A stretch of 64,000 nucleotides of DNA from NCBI RefSeq assembly GCF_000186865.1, contig NW_008705568.1, positions 1,525,506-1,589,505 on the forward strand. Reading direction: 5' to 3'. The notes beneath the pieces were generated by a model. It was not told the DNA's origin. It ran no database searches and saw only the letters and a program-made list of their open reading frames with translations. The translations under genes were made by a program, and so were the position numbers. The stretch is from Aureococcus anophagefferens (taxonomy: Eukaryota; Sar; Pelagophyceae; Pelagomonadales; Pelagomonadaceae). This document shows positions 40,453 through 49,443 of this stretch, one piece after another (the stretch's first letter is position 1; each line of letters opens with the position of its first letter).

Positions 40453-41587
40453 CGTGGTGGGCAGCGCTGGGGGGTTGGATACGATGTTGAGTGCAACGAG
40501 AGTAGAGGCTCGCCGCCGAGCCCGTTGTGCCACAGGCCGGAGGCAAAAGCTTATGGTTCTGCGCGTATCGGGAGTGCGCGCGCGACGCGTGGCGCACGCC
40601 GACGGCCGGAGACGATTGCAGCAGCATCGCTACGACGTGCGCGACGCGCGACGCGATTGGGGCGACCCCGTTCGACCAGGGGGCGGCGCGCGACGACTTG
40701 CAGGACGGCGACGCCATGAAGAGCACGCCGTCGAGCGCTGGCGCCGCGACCGCCGCGCGGCACCGCTTCGACACCTTCTCCAGCGTCCGCGGGACCGAGA
40801 TGCCCCCCGCTCGGGGACACGGGGCGCCCCCGCGAGCGCCACTTCATTTTTTGGCAAAGAAACGAATGCTCGCACCCACATGACCTGGAAACGAATGCTC
40901 GCACCGAGAGAGGTCCCGCGCGCGCTGCGATCCAGGCGCGCAGGCCGCGCCGGCTCGAGCCATCGTGCTCGCCGGTGCGCCGGTTCGCGCACCTTGGCCT
41001 CTGGTCGAGTGCTGCGCATGCGCGCACTGCATGGCGATGCAGTGCGCATGCGCGCGGTCAGCGGACGCGCAAGCGATGCCTCGCCTGGCTCAACGGTACA
41101 CGCCCCGAGGAGGCTCTCCTCTGCGTTTTCCCTCGTGAGAGGTCTTTTCCGCGCGGTTTCTCGAAAAAGAGTTTCCGCAAATCTACGCGCGTCGTCACTC
41201 CACGACGCGCAAGCTCACGTCGCCTGCCCTGAGGTTGGCCTTCGGGTCTGGGCAGAGTGCGCGACGTCCCGAGAGGCTCCGGGCGTTGGGCTCCCCGCCG
41301 GACTGGGGCCAGCAGCCCCGCCTGCTGCCCTGGCCGCGAAACCCCGTTCGGTCGACCGAGCGAGAGGACGCGGCAGGTCCGGAGGCTTCCCCGGCGTCAG
41401 ACGGCCACGAGGCAGCGAGAGCGCTGGACCAGCGCGCTCTTTGGGGTTCCTCACCCCGGACGCGACGCGCCTAGGCGCTCCTCCCAGCGAGAGTCCGGTT
41501 CCCCCGTGGGTCTCGGCTAGGCCCGGGCTAGCAGTAAGCGACTCCAGGCCAGCCCTGCCCGGTGCCCAGCACCGCCGCCGCGCACCG
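40453..41587. other. 1.1-kb spacer with repeats and a palindrome
   Basis: No convincing gene; open frames here lack domain-like composition. It holds an 18-bp direct repeat GAAACGAATGCTCGCACC at 40859-40876 and 40888-40905 and the hairpin at 41022-41047. The long frame entering the next gene from upstream is a GC-rich by-product. Confidence 0.6.
41022..41047. promoter_or_regulatory. Perfect 11-bp hairpin palindrome
   Basis: GCGCACTGCAT and ATGCAGTGCGC are perfect inverse arms with a GGCG loop. They are flanked on both sides by the self-palindrome GCATGC, so the dyad extends further. It lies 540 bp upstream of the acidic-motif gene. It may be a dimer binding site or a structured RNA stem. Confidence 0.6.
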
Positions 41588-42610
41588 ATGTCGAGCTCCT
41601 CGTCGGACTCCGACGACGTCCCGCTGTCGTCGCTGGGGAAGCAGAAGGTGTCGGCGCCCAAGCTCGCGGCGCCCAAGGCGCCCAAGGCGAAGGCGCCCGC
41701 GCCGGCGAAGCGCAAGGCGCCCCCCAAGGCCGCGAGCGACGGCGAGGCGGAGTTCGACGTCGACGCCGCGCCGCCGCCGAAGAAGGCCAAGGCGCCCCCC
41801 AAGGGCCCGCCGGCCGGCGACCGGAACAACGCGGGCTCGAGCAGCGACTCGTCCGACGACGACGTGCCGCTCGCGTCGCTCGTCCAGGCCAAGCCCGCGG
41901 CCCGGAAGCCCGCGGCCCGGGCCCCGCCGAAGAAGGCCCCGCCGAAGAAGAAGGCGCCGCCGCCGCCGAGCTCCAGCGACGACGACGCCGACGACGAGAG
42001 CTCCGGCGACGGCGGCTCCGACAGCGACAGCGACGACAGCGACGTCCCGCTCTCGGCTTTATCCAAGAAGCGGAAGCCCGCGGCCAAGGCCGCGCCGCGG
42101 GCCAAGAAGGCGGGCCGCCGCACGTCCACGAAGCCGCAGAAGCGCAAGGGCGGCCTCGCGGAGGCCGCGTTCTACGAGACGAGCCGCGGCATGGTGCTCC
42201 AGCAGCTCCTCCGGCGGTGGTGGTACGTCGTCGACTGGCCCTCAAAGGAGGCCAAGGCCACGCCCGTCAAGGACCCGGAGTGCTGGGAGAAGATGGACGG
42301 CATGCCCGGCGTCCACCTCTGCTGGAAGGGCGACGACGTCGGCAAGGTCGTCGACCACCGCGACCACTCGGTCAGCCCGTGCTTCAAGAACTACTACAAG
42401 AAGCCCACGGCGGAGCTCCGGGACCTCGTCCTCAAGGCCTGCGCCATCCAGATGGCCCAGCTCCTCGAGGCGGAGCCGGGCAACGAGCGCTTCATCCGCG
42501 AGCTGAAGAAGGTCATCGCCGACGTCACGCGCGTCAACCCGGCCAAGGCCGACGTCGAGGCGGCCAAGGCCGTCAAGCAGTACGACGCCCACCCCCACAA
42601 GTGCGGCTAG
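41588..42610 (+). CDS. Nuclear-type protein with three DVPLSxL acidic motifs
   Basis: A 340-residue protein from ATG at 41588. The first 190 residues are disordered, alternating acidic Ser/Asp patches with Lys/Ala/Pro linkers. Each patch ends in one motif: DSDDVPLSSL, DDDVPLASL and DSDVPLSAL. The C-terminal 150 residues are globular (LQQLLRRWWYVVDWPS, PGVHLCWKGDDVGKVVDHRD, LRDLVLKACAIQM). Strong positive charge and Ser-Asp casein-kinase-2-like sites suggest a chromatin or nucleolar protein. No family is recognised. Confidence 0.65.
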   Translation: MSSSSSDSDDVPLSSLGKQKVSAPKLAAPKAPKAKAPAPAKRKAPPKAASDGEAEFDVDAAPPPKKAKAPPKGPPAGDRNNAGSSSDSSDDDVPLASLVQAKPAARKPAARAPPKKAPPKKKAPPPPSSSDDDADDESSGDGGSDSDSDDSDVPLSALSKKRKPAAKAAPRAKKAGRRTSTKPQKRKGGLAEAAFYETSRGMVLQQLLRRWWYVVDWPSKEAKATPVKDPECWEKMDGMPGVHLCWKGDDVGKVVDHRDHSVSPCFKNYYKKPTAELRDLVLKACAIQMAQLLEAEPGNERFIRELKKVIADVTRVNPAKADVEAAKAVKQYDAHPHKCG

Positions 42611-42665
42611 GGCCCCCCGGGGGGGGAACCCGCCGTCGTAACAAGCGCGCCGCGCGACTACGACG

Positions 42666-44498
42666 TTAGGCCGGGTCCGCGAAGGCGCCGACGGCGCAGT
42701 CCTCGTCGCCGGGCTTCGCGGGGACGCAGTAGTTGTCGCAGTGGCGGCCGAGCTTCGACTTGCGCGCGCAGATGTGGCAGCAGAGCGCGGCGAGGATGCC
42801 GAGTCCGTGGTCCCCGAGGGCGAGCAGCTCCACGGGCGAGTCGCGGTCGACGGACTCGTCGCTGAACGGGTGCGACTCGTAGTCGCCGGCCTTGGACGGG
42901 TCGACGCGGACGCCGGCCCGCTTCCCCCGCCGGTTGTAGGGGTACTCGGTCTCGCCCCGCTTCAGGTAGCAGCAGGACCCGTCCCGGAGGTCGTCGCCGA
43001 CGGACAGCATCCGCTTCGCGCCGTAGCCCTCGAGCTCGCGCCGCACCCAGCCGCCGCCCGCGCGGCTCGTCTCGCCGAAGAGGTTCCGGTGCCAGAAGTC
43101 GCGCTTCGGCGCGTAGTCGTCCTTGAGCCCGTAGCGGTCGCGCCGGAGCGCCGCCGCGCGCCGCTCGAGGTCCGCGAAGAGCTCGTCGCCGGGGTCCTCG
43201 GGCAGGTTGTGGCCGTAGGACGGCGCGTCGAAGGCCGCGCGGAGCGGCTCGAAGTCCTGGGACCGCGGCACCGCGTTGAGCCGGTGCGGCGTCACGACGG
43301 ACAGCTTCTTCGCGTCCGCCTTCGTCCGTTTCAGCGGCGCGTACAACTTGTGGCGGTGGCGCGCGCGCACGTGGACGACCTGGTCCGCCTCCGTGTAGTG
43401 GACGTAGGCGAGCTGGTCCCAGAGCGGCGTCGTCTCGTTCGTCCACCGCCGCTGGATCGCGCGGACCGTCGCGACGCCGAGGAACGACGGCTTGTTCACG
43501 GGCAGGTGGTCCGGGTCGACCCAGAGGACGTCGTCGATGACGGGCAGGCCCTCGCCCCGCTCGAGGTACGCGCGGTCGCCCGGGTGGAGCGCGGAGACGG
43601 CGACGGCGCCGAAGTGGCACCGCACGGATCGGATCGTGATGTTGAGGTAGAGCGCCTTGGACTCGTAGCGCGTGTGGCCGCTGCCCGCGCCGTGGAGCGA
43701 GTCCTTGTCCGCCTCGCCCGACGCGTCGGCGTGGCCCGCGGCGTAGAGCGGCATGACGCCGACCGTTTTCAGTGCGTCCGTGTCGCGGGCTTGACTCCGC
43801 AGCGCCGGGTCGTCGCCGCCGCACTTCTCCTTGAGGCGCTTCTCGTAGGCGGCGAGGCGGTCGACGAAGGCGCCGTAGACGGCGTCGCCGATGGCCGACG
43901 CCTTGTCCGCGCCCGTCTTCTGCGAGTGGATCATGCGCTCGTACCTGTGGTCGCATGCGATCACATCGAAGTCGGGTTGAAGATGCGATTCGAACGCGGG
44001 CTCGCGCATGCTCAGGTGCTCGACGGCGTAGTCCAGGGCGTCGACGGTGCGCCAGACGTCGTAGGCGCCGCCGGAGCCCATGCTGTGGTAGGACGCCGTC
44101 TCCATGTTCGTGTTTTTGCGGCGCATCTTCTGGGGCGTCACCGGGTTGTCGAGGAGCTGCGCCTTGGACGCGAGGAACGACGCGCTGTACGACGGGCACG
44201 GGCTGCCCACGGTGCAGTGGAACATGCCGTGGTAGCGCGCGTAGGTCGCGGCGCTGCCCGGCGGCGCGTCGCCGAAGGCCGGGGCCGCGGGCGTGGGGCG
44301 CGGCGACGGCCGCGGGCTGCTCCGCGCCTTCTTGGCCCAGGGCAGCCCCGCGCCGACCTTGATCCGCCGCGGCTTCTTCTTGAGCGCGCGCTCGAGGTGC
44401 GCCTCGTCGCGCACGAGGAGCTGGCGGCCCGTGCGGTTCTCCGCACACGTCTGGAGCACCAGCAGCAGCCAGCCCGCGAGCGCCGCGCGACGACGCAT
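42666..44498 (-). CDS. Large secreted protein of unknown family
   Basis: A 610-residue protein from ATG at 44498, beginning with a signal peptide (RRRAALAGWLLLVLQTCAEN). The region after residue 85 is folded, with many aromatic residues and Cys (YHGMFHCTVGSPCPSYSASF, LWVDPDHLPVNKPSFLGV, YVHYTEADQVVHVR). The C-terminus is Cys/His-rich (LCCHICARKSKLGRHCDNYC). TEADQVVHVR recalls acidic metal-site motifs of glycosyltransferases, but this is weak. A segment around 43950-43991 is nearly identical to the 5' part of type A introners and is read as protein. No intron is needed. Confidence 0.62.
   Translation of the reverse strand: MRRRAALAGWLLLVLQTCAENRTGRQLLVRDEAHLERALKKKPRRIKVGAGLPWAKKARSSPRPSPRPTPAAPAFGDAPPGSAATYARYHGMFHCTVGSPCPSYSASFLASKAQLLDNPVTPQKMRRKNTNMETASYHSMGSGGAYDVWRTVDALDYAVEHLSMREPAFESHLQPDFDVIACDHRYERMIHSQKTGADKASAIGDAVYGAFVDRLAAYEKRLKEKCGGDDPALRSQARDTDALKTVGVMPLYAAGHADASGEADKDSLHGAGSGHTRYESKALYLNITIRSVRCHFGAVAVSALHPGDRAYLERGEGLPVIDDVLWVDPDHLPVNKPSFLGVATVRAIQRRWTNETTPLWDQLAYVHYTEADQVVHVRARHRHKLYAPLKRTKADAKKLSVVTPHRLNAVPRSQDFEPLRAAFDAPSYGHNLPEDPGDELFADLERRAAALRRDRYGLKDDYAPKRDFWHRNLFGETSRAGGGWVRRELEGYGAKRMLSVGDDLRDGSCCYLKRGETEYPYNRRGKRAGVRVDPSKAGDYESHPFSDESVDRDSPVELLALGDHGLGILAALCCHICARKSKLGRHCDNYCVPAKPGDEDCAVGAFADPA
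43950..43991 (-). repeat. Introner-A-like fragment inside a coding frame
   Basis: On the minus strand the bases read ATCTTCAACCCGACTTC, then GATGTG and ATGCGAC. This aligns with the type A segment ATCTTCAACCCGACTTCAAT followed by GTGCGCGTATGCGAC. It stays in frame and encodes HLQPDFDVIACD. No TIR or TSD is visible. It is either an exonised remnant or a chance match. Confidence 0.5.
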
Positions 44499-45084
44499 CG
44501 TAATGACGGCGACACGGCCGAGGCGGCACGGTTGGCCTGATGAAGACATCCCGACCCCCGGCGAGCCCAATCCTAACCCTTGCCGTCCTTGCCGTCGGCG
44601 AGCGAAATCGCCCCCCCGGCCTCGTCGATTGTCTCGCTCAAAGGTGCGATGCCCACCCTCTCCAGCCCCAGACGACGCGCGGCGATGACACGATGCGGCG
44701 GCGCGGCGGTGACTTGGCGTTGACGGCGACTGTTGACGCGCGCATGCCGAAATTTCGGGCCGGATCGCGTCGGAGAGCGCTCTCCGCCGCGGTGTCGCCC
44801 GACGACGGCCTGCGCGGTCGGCAGCTCGCGGACGGGACCGCCGCGCGGCGTGCGGACCCCGGCCTTACGGCCGCGGACGTCGTGCGGCGCCGTTTGCGTC
44901 GTTGTTGTTCCCCCGGCCGCGGGGCACGGCGCGTCGCGGTCCGCCGGCCTTGGCCCCGGGCCCGGCCGCCGCCGCCGCCGCCGCCCAGCCGGTCGCCGTC
45001 GACGCCGCCCCCCCGCCCCCCGCCCTCCCCCGATCCGCCCCCGCGCACGCGCCTCACCCGCTCGACGCTGTAGGTCTCGGAACC
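44499..45084. other. Spacer upstream of eL15
   Basis: Divergent spacer of 586 bp between the large secreted protein and eL15. It contains the palindrome CGAAATTTCG near 44748 and a C-rich pyrimidine stretch (about 45008-45060) just before the eL15 ATG, as in some ribosomal-protein promoters. An open frame crosses the region but has low-complexity Pro/Arg sequence. A 5' UTR intron cannot be excluded. Confidence 0.5.
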
Positions 45085-45702
45085 ATGGGCGCGTACAAGT
45101 ACCTCGAGGAGATGTGGAAGCGGAAGCAGTGCGACGTGCTGCGCTACCTCATGCGCATCCGCGCGTGGCAGTACCGCCAGCAGACCAAGGTCTGCCGGTG
45201 CACGCGCCCGACGCGCCACGACAAGGCGCACAAGCTCGGCTACAAGGCCAAGGAGGGCTACGTCATCTACCGGAGCGCCGTGCGCCGCGGCGGCCGCAAG
45301 CGCCCCAACGGCAAGGGCATCGTCTACGGCAAGCCCAAGCACCAGGGCATCAACCAGCTCAAGTTCGCGCGGAACCTCCAGTCCGTCGCCGAGGAGCGCG
45401 TCGGCAAGAAGTGCGGCAACCTCCGCGTGCTCAACTCGTACTGGGTCAACCAGGACGCGACGTACAAGTACTACGAGGTCATCGCCGTCGACCCGAGCCA
45501 CGCGGTCATCCGCAACGACCCGCGCATCAACTGGATCGTGAACCCGACGCACAAGCACCGCGAGTGCCGCGGCCTCACGTCCGCGGGGCGCAAGAGCCGC
45601 GGCCTCCGCAAGCAGGGCCACCGCGCCAACAACATCATCGGCTCCTCCCGCCGCGCGGCCTGGAAGCGCCGCAACAACCTCTCCCTCCGCCGCTACCGCT
45701 AG
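45085..45702 (+). CDS. RPL15: Cytosolic ribosomal protein eL15
   Basis: A 205-residue intact protein, the usual eL15 length. [40 protein letters not shown] and [18 protein letters not shown] are diagnostic, and it ends NNLSLRRYR. It is a structural protein of the large ribosomal subunit. ATG at 45085 fits the family N-terminus exactly. The gene is intronless and convergent with the methyltransferase at 45946. Confidence 0.97.
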   Translation: MGAYKYLEEMWKRKQCDVLRYLMRIRAWQYRQQTKVCRCTRPTRHDKAHKLGYKAKEGYVIYRSAVRRGGRKRPNGKGIVYGKPKHQGINQLKFARNLQSVAEERVGKKCGNLRVLNSYWVNQDATYKYYEVIAVDPSHAVIRNDPRINWIVNPTHKHRECRGLTSAGRKSRGLRKQGHRANNIIGSSRRAAWKRRNNLSLRRYR

Positions 45703-45945
45703 ACGCCCGGCGGCGGATCCGGCGGGCGGCCCGCCGCCCGCCGGCGCGGCGCGCGCGGCTTGTCCGCGCGCGGCGCGCGGTCCCCTCCTTTATTCTCGCA
45801 CAACCAGCCCGCTCTCTCGGGGGTCGCGGGGATCGCCGGTCTTCCGGCGCCTGGTTCGACGTCCGGTCGCGCCGGGATGCGATCGTCCGAGTCGGGTCGT
45901 TTGGTGGCATCAGCTTGAAGGTTGACATAGACCGACTCAGCGTTG

Positions 45946-46737
45946 TTACTCGTCGTCTCGTCGCCACGCGAACAGGTCCGACGCCAGGTCGATGGTCGCG
46001 TGGCCCTCGTCCGTGAAGTAGAGGGACCCGTCGCGGAGCGGTGTCCAGCCCGCGCCGAACTCGCCGAGGAGGAGCTCCGGCGGGCAGACGCGGGACAGGC
46101 TCACGACCGTCGCGCCCGGCCTGCAGACGCGGCCGAGCTCCGCGACGGCGCCCCGCAGCGCCGCCTCGGACGTGATGTAGAGCACGTCGAGCGTGCCCTT
46201 GTCCAGGACGACGTCGAAGGCGCCGTCGTCGAAGGGCAGGCTCCGGAAATCCGCCTCGACGATCTCGACGCAGCGCCGGCCGAAGAGCGCGGACGCGCGC
46301 GCGACGGCTTCGCCCGAGTAGTCGAAGAGCGACAGGTCCTCGTAGCCCGCGTCGAAGAGGTCGACGTTGCCGCGGTCGTTGCCGCAGCCGGGCACGAGGA
46401 CGCGTCGTCGTTTCGACGGCGGGCCCGCGAGCTCGGCGAAGAAGGGCTCGAGCTCGCGCCAGCCGCAGAACCAGCTGTACTCGTCGCCGTCGAGCTCGCC
46501 GTCGCCCCGGTACATCTCCTCCCAGTAGCTCCTCTCGCCGAAGCGGCAGACGGGCGTCGGCGGCGCCTCCGCGGGCGGCCACTGCGCGGCGAGGGTCGAC
46601 CGGTGCGCGAAACGCGGCGCTCTTCTATGATGCGACCAGGCAACGGCGCGACCGATGATGAGCGCGCTGAGGCGCAGGGCGAACGCTGAGCAGGGCGACG
46701 CCCATGCGACCCCGCTGAGGCGCAGGGCGACGCCCAT
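45946..46737 (-). CDS. METTL13/EEF1AKMT4-like methyltransferase
   Basis: A 263-residue protein. After a leader of about 50 residues comes the family entry SYWEEMYRGDG and EYSWFCGWREL. The SAM-binding motif I is VLVPGCGNDRG, followed by LSLFDYSGEAV, ADFRSLPFDDGAFDVVLDKG and TLDVLY. This matches the METTL12/13 group of protein-lysine methyltransferases; a translation elongation factor is a possible substrate. The leader contains a 17-bp direct repeat GCTGAGGCGCAGGGCGA (46666-46682, 46714-46730), so the true start may be downstream of 46737. It is divergent from the thioredoxin-fold gene. Confidence 0.75.
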   Translation of the reverse strand: MGVALRLSGVAWASPCSAFALRLSALIIGRAVAWSHHRRAPRFAHRSTLAAQWPPAEAPPTPVCRFGERSYWEEMYRGDGELDGDEYSWFCGWRELEPFFAELAGPPSKRRRVLVPGCGNDRGNVDLFDAGYEDLSLFDYSGEAVARASALFGRRCVEIVEADFRSLPFDDGAFDVVLDKGTLDVLYITSEAALRGAVAELGRVCRPGATVVSLSRVCPPELLLGEFGAGWTPLRDGSLYFTDEGHATIDLASDLFAWRRDDE

Positions 46738-46795
46738 GCTGCGCTCGCGCCGTCCTTGCACAGCAAAAAGCCGTCGCTGAATTGCCACACACACG

Positions 46796-47773
46796 ATGCG
46801 CGCGATGCGCGCCGCGTGGCTGCTATTGCTCGCAACCACCCGCGCCGCCGTGGTCCAGGAGCTCAAGTTCGTCGCCGACGCGAAGCAGCTGGAGGCCGCC
46901 GCGGGCGGCGTCGTCGTCGTGGGCCTCTTCGGCGCCGGCGACGGTGCGGAGAAGCGGGGCTTCATGCACGCGGCGAAGAGCGCCGAGTTCCAGGACGAGG
47001 GCTGGGCCGTCGCCTGGTCCGGCGAACCCAAGATCGTCGACTACTTCGGGTTTTCGACGCCGTCCATGGTCGTCTACCGCGTCTTCGACGTCGACGGCAC
47101 GCGGTGCGCGCCGACGCCCGAGCCCTACAACGCGACGATGGGCGGCGGCTGGACCTACCGCGGCCTCAAGTCCTTCATCTTCGCCGTGTCCTTCCCGCCC
47201 GTGTCGCTCTTCCCCGTGCCGCCGCCGCCCAAGGCGCTCGCGGAGCCCCTCGACGACGCCAAAGTCGACGAGGACGCCTACGACGACCTCGAGGAGCGGC
47301 GCGTCGCGGAGCTCGAGGCGTTCCTGGTGCTGCGCAGGGCGGAGAACCAGCGCCTCACGGCGGCGCTGAAGCAGACCACGGTGCCGAAGCTCGTGGTCTA
47401 CGTGCACGACGAGCGCTACTTCGACGTCCACGAGGACGAGCGCGCGGCGCTCCTCTCGTTCGCCAAGCACTCCCTGGGCCGCGTCGTCGTCGTGAAGATG
47501 ACGCTCGACGACAACCCGCTGGCCGAGCCCATCGCGGCCATGGGCGGCTTCACCATGGACGAGATCCGCGAGGGCGCGGGCGGCCTCCGGCCGACGGGCA
47601 TCTTCCTGGGCTCCGAGGGCACGATGCCCTTCGACGGCCTCTACGTCGAGGAGGCGCTCCACTGGGCGCTCAACGACTTCTTCGAGCAGGGCGCGGGCGG
47701 GTCCGACGCCAAGTGGGAGCCCAAGCCCAAGAAGAAGAAGCGCAAGAAGAAGCGCGCCGCGGAGCTGCGGTGA
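46796..47773 (+). CDS. ER thioredoxin-fold (PDI-like) protein without CxxC
   Basis: A 325-residue protein with signal peptide MRAMRAAWLLLLATTRA; the start may be 46796 or 46805. Two or three thioredoxin-like units are visible: VVVVGLFGAGDGAEKRGFMH, PSMVVYRVFD, then after a charged spacer PKLVVYVHDER and PTGIFLGSEGTMPFDG. The cis-Pro-type PSMVVY fits the inactive b and b' domains of PDI proteins. No catalytic CxxC is present, so a chaperone or substrate-binding role is likely. The C-terminus is a long Lys/Arg run (KPKKKKRKKKRAAELR) rather than KDEL, so retention is uncertain. Confidence 0.68.
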   Translation: MRAMRAAWLLLLATTRAAVVQELKFVADAKQLEAAAGGVVVVGLFGAGDGAEKRGFMHAAKSAEFQDEGWAVAWSGEPKIVDYFGFSTPSMVVYRVFDVDGTRCAPTPEPYNATMGGGWTYRGLKSFIFAVSFPPVSLFPVPPPPKALAEPLDDAKVDEDAYDDLEERRVAELEAFLVLRRAENQRLTAALKQTTVPKLVVYVHDERYFDVHEDERAALLSFAKHSLGRVVVVKMTLDDNPLAEPIAAMGGFTMDEIREGAGGLRPTGIFLGSEGTMPFDGLYVEEALHWALNDFFEQGAGGSDAKWEPKPKKKKRKKKRAAELR

Positions 47774-47918
47774 CGGCGCGTGCCTCCCGCCGCGGGTAAC
47801 AATTTTGGACGGGGACTGACCTATCCCGCCGCCGGCGGGTATGAATAGACCCCGAATTCAACTTCGATAAGTGAACTTAACCTTGAATGTTCAAAAACGA
47901 GGCAGCCCAAGGAGGCAA

Positions 47919-49425
47919 ATGCTGCGACCAGCGCCCGCTCGCAGCGCTCGGCGAGCGATGCGCGCGCTGCTCTGGTCCGCATCGCTCGCGCGGGCGACCG
48001 ACACGTGCGTCCAGAACCGGCCGGAGCTGCTGGCCCGCGCGTCGCTCTACTATTGCCCGAACGACGCGTTCCTGGCGCTCGCGCAGCGCGAGTTCCCGTG
48101 CGCGACGACCTTCCTGGACGTCGGCGCCAACAAGGGCTACACGGCCGTCGAGATGCTGGCCTACTGGGCGCCCGGCTCCGTGACGCCGCCCGTCCGCCAG
48201 CGTCGTGATGACGCGCTCGGTGAAGGACTGCGACGCGTCGTTTTCGTACCACGCGACCGTGTCGTCGATGTAGGCACGCGTGGTGGCGGGCGCACGTCGA
48301 CGACGCCGCGCTCCCGGCGTGGTCCGACGAGTTCCGCAAGGGCCGCAACATCGGCTACCAGTGCGGGTCCTGCCACGAATGCCTCGACCGCCCGGCGCCC
48401 AGGGGCACCTGCGAACGCGGCGGCAAGGTCAACGTCCACTCCTTCGACGGCTCGCCGGCGCTCGCGGCCGTCGCGAAAAGGGTCTGGAGCGAGCGCTTCG
48501 AGGCCTCGTCCGAGGCGTCGTGGCGCTACACCGTCGCCGCCGTCGCCGAGCGCGGCGGCGGCACGGTGCGCTTCTCGAATTCGTCCGAGGAGCAGGGCGC
48601 GATTTCGAGGGACGCGGGCGGCGTCGAGGTGCCCGCGACGACCGTCGACGACTACGCGAGAACCAACAACCTCGCCGTCGACGTGCTCAAGATCGACACG
48701 GAGGGCAACGACGGCCTCGTGCTCCTGGGCGCCGCGGAGACGCTGCGATCGCCGAGCCTCAAGCTCGTCTACTTCGAGTACGCGGTCGCGCCGACGTGGT
48801 TCGAGCGCCGCGGCGTCTTCGCGGCCGCGCTCGCCGCGCTCGAGGCCGCGAGCTTCGTCTGCTTCTTTGGCGGCCACCTGCCGCGCACGGTGCGCATCAC
48901 GGGCTGCGCCGACGAGCGCTGGGACATCTTCAACCCGCGGTCGCTGCTGCGCCTCGTCGCCTCCTGCGCGAACGCGAACGTTTTTTGCGCGTCGACCGCG
49001 GCGCGGGACACGGGGCGATGCGACGTCGCTTCAACATGGGTGCGCCGCGCGCGATCGTTCCAAGGACTCGCGCGTCGAGAGCGCTCCGAGAGCTCCTCGC
49101 CCGTCCAAAAAGTCGTGGACACTGACCGAGCTCGGGAGCCTTTAAAAACTTTCGGGCGCGTCGCGCCCGTTTCCCGCGCAGGTCGAACGACAACGCGCCG
49201 GGCCTCGTCGCCGCGCTCGACGCGCTCAGCGTCGCCAACGTCGACTTCTCGCGCGAGACGGCGGCGGACTGCCACATGACCTACCGCATCAACGGCCACC
49301 GCGACGAGCACCGCAAGATGATGCGCCAGTACTACCCCGAGGCGACGGCGACCAACGCGACCTACGACGACGCCCACTGGGACTGGGCGAGCGTGCCGCC
49401 CGTGCCGCGATGGCCCTGCCACTAA
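47919..49425 (+). CDS. FkbM-family methyltransferase, multi-exon
   Basis: Exon 1 runs 47919..about 48180 (alternative ATG 47958, beginning a signal-like MRALLWSASLARA) and holds motif I, TFLDVGANKGYTAVEML. Exon 2 runs from about 48283 to 48990 and includes WSDEFRKGRNIGYQCGSCHE and the FkbM core TTVDDYART, VLKIDTEGNDGLVLLGA and LVYFEYAV. Exon 3, 49182..49425, ends PRWPCH and includes CHMTYRINGHR. The exon 1 donor is not certain; the acceptor GATGTAG ends at about 48282. The last intron is introner C. FkbM proteins methylate sugar or lipid hydroxyls. Cys-rich exon 2 fits a secreted location. Confidence 0.68.
48999..49181 (+). mobile_element. Introner C (183 bp, type B relative with new TIR)
   Basis: The ends are CGGCGCGGGACACGGG and the inverse of CTGCGCGGGAAACGGG. 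The TSD is GTCGACCG (48991-48998) and GTCGAACG (49182-49189), with one mismatch. The intron is 48991..49181 with a GT donor, restoring NVFCASNDNAPG. The interior keeps TTCAACATGGGTG, GTCGAGAGCGCTCCGAGAG and CGTCCAAAAA. Confidence 0.88.
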
Positions 49426-49443
49426 CGTCACGCGCCCTCGCGC

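Noticed and set aside
40253..41587. Upstream extension of the acidic-motif gene to 40253
   Set aside because: The extension overlaps the coiled-coil gene on the other strand and has no domain-like sequence; ATG at 41588 starts a coherent protein.
44570..44580. Telomere-like CCTAACCC
   Set aside because: A single copy, also seen in isolation near 34258; no tandem array.
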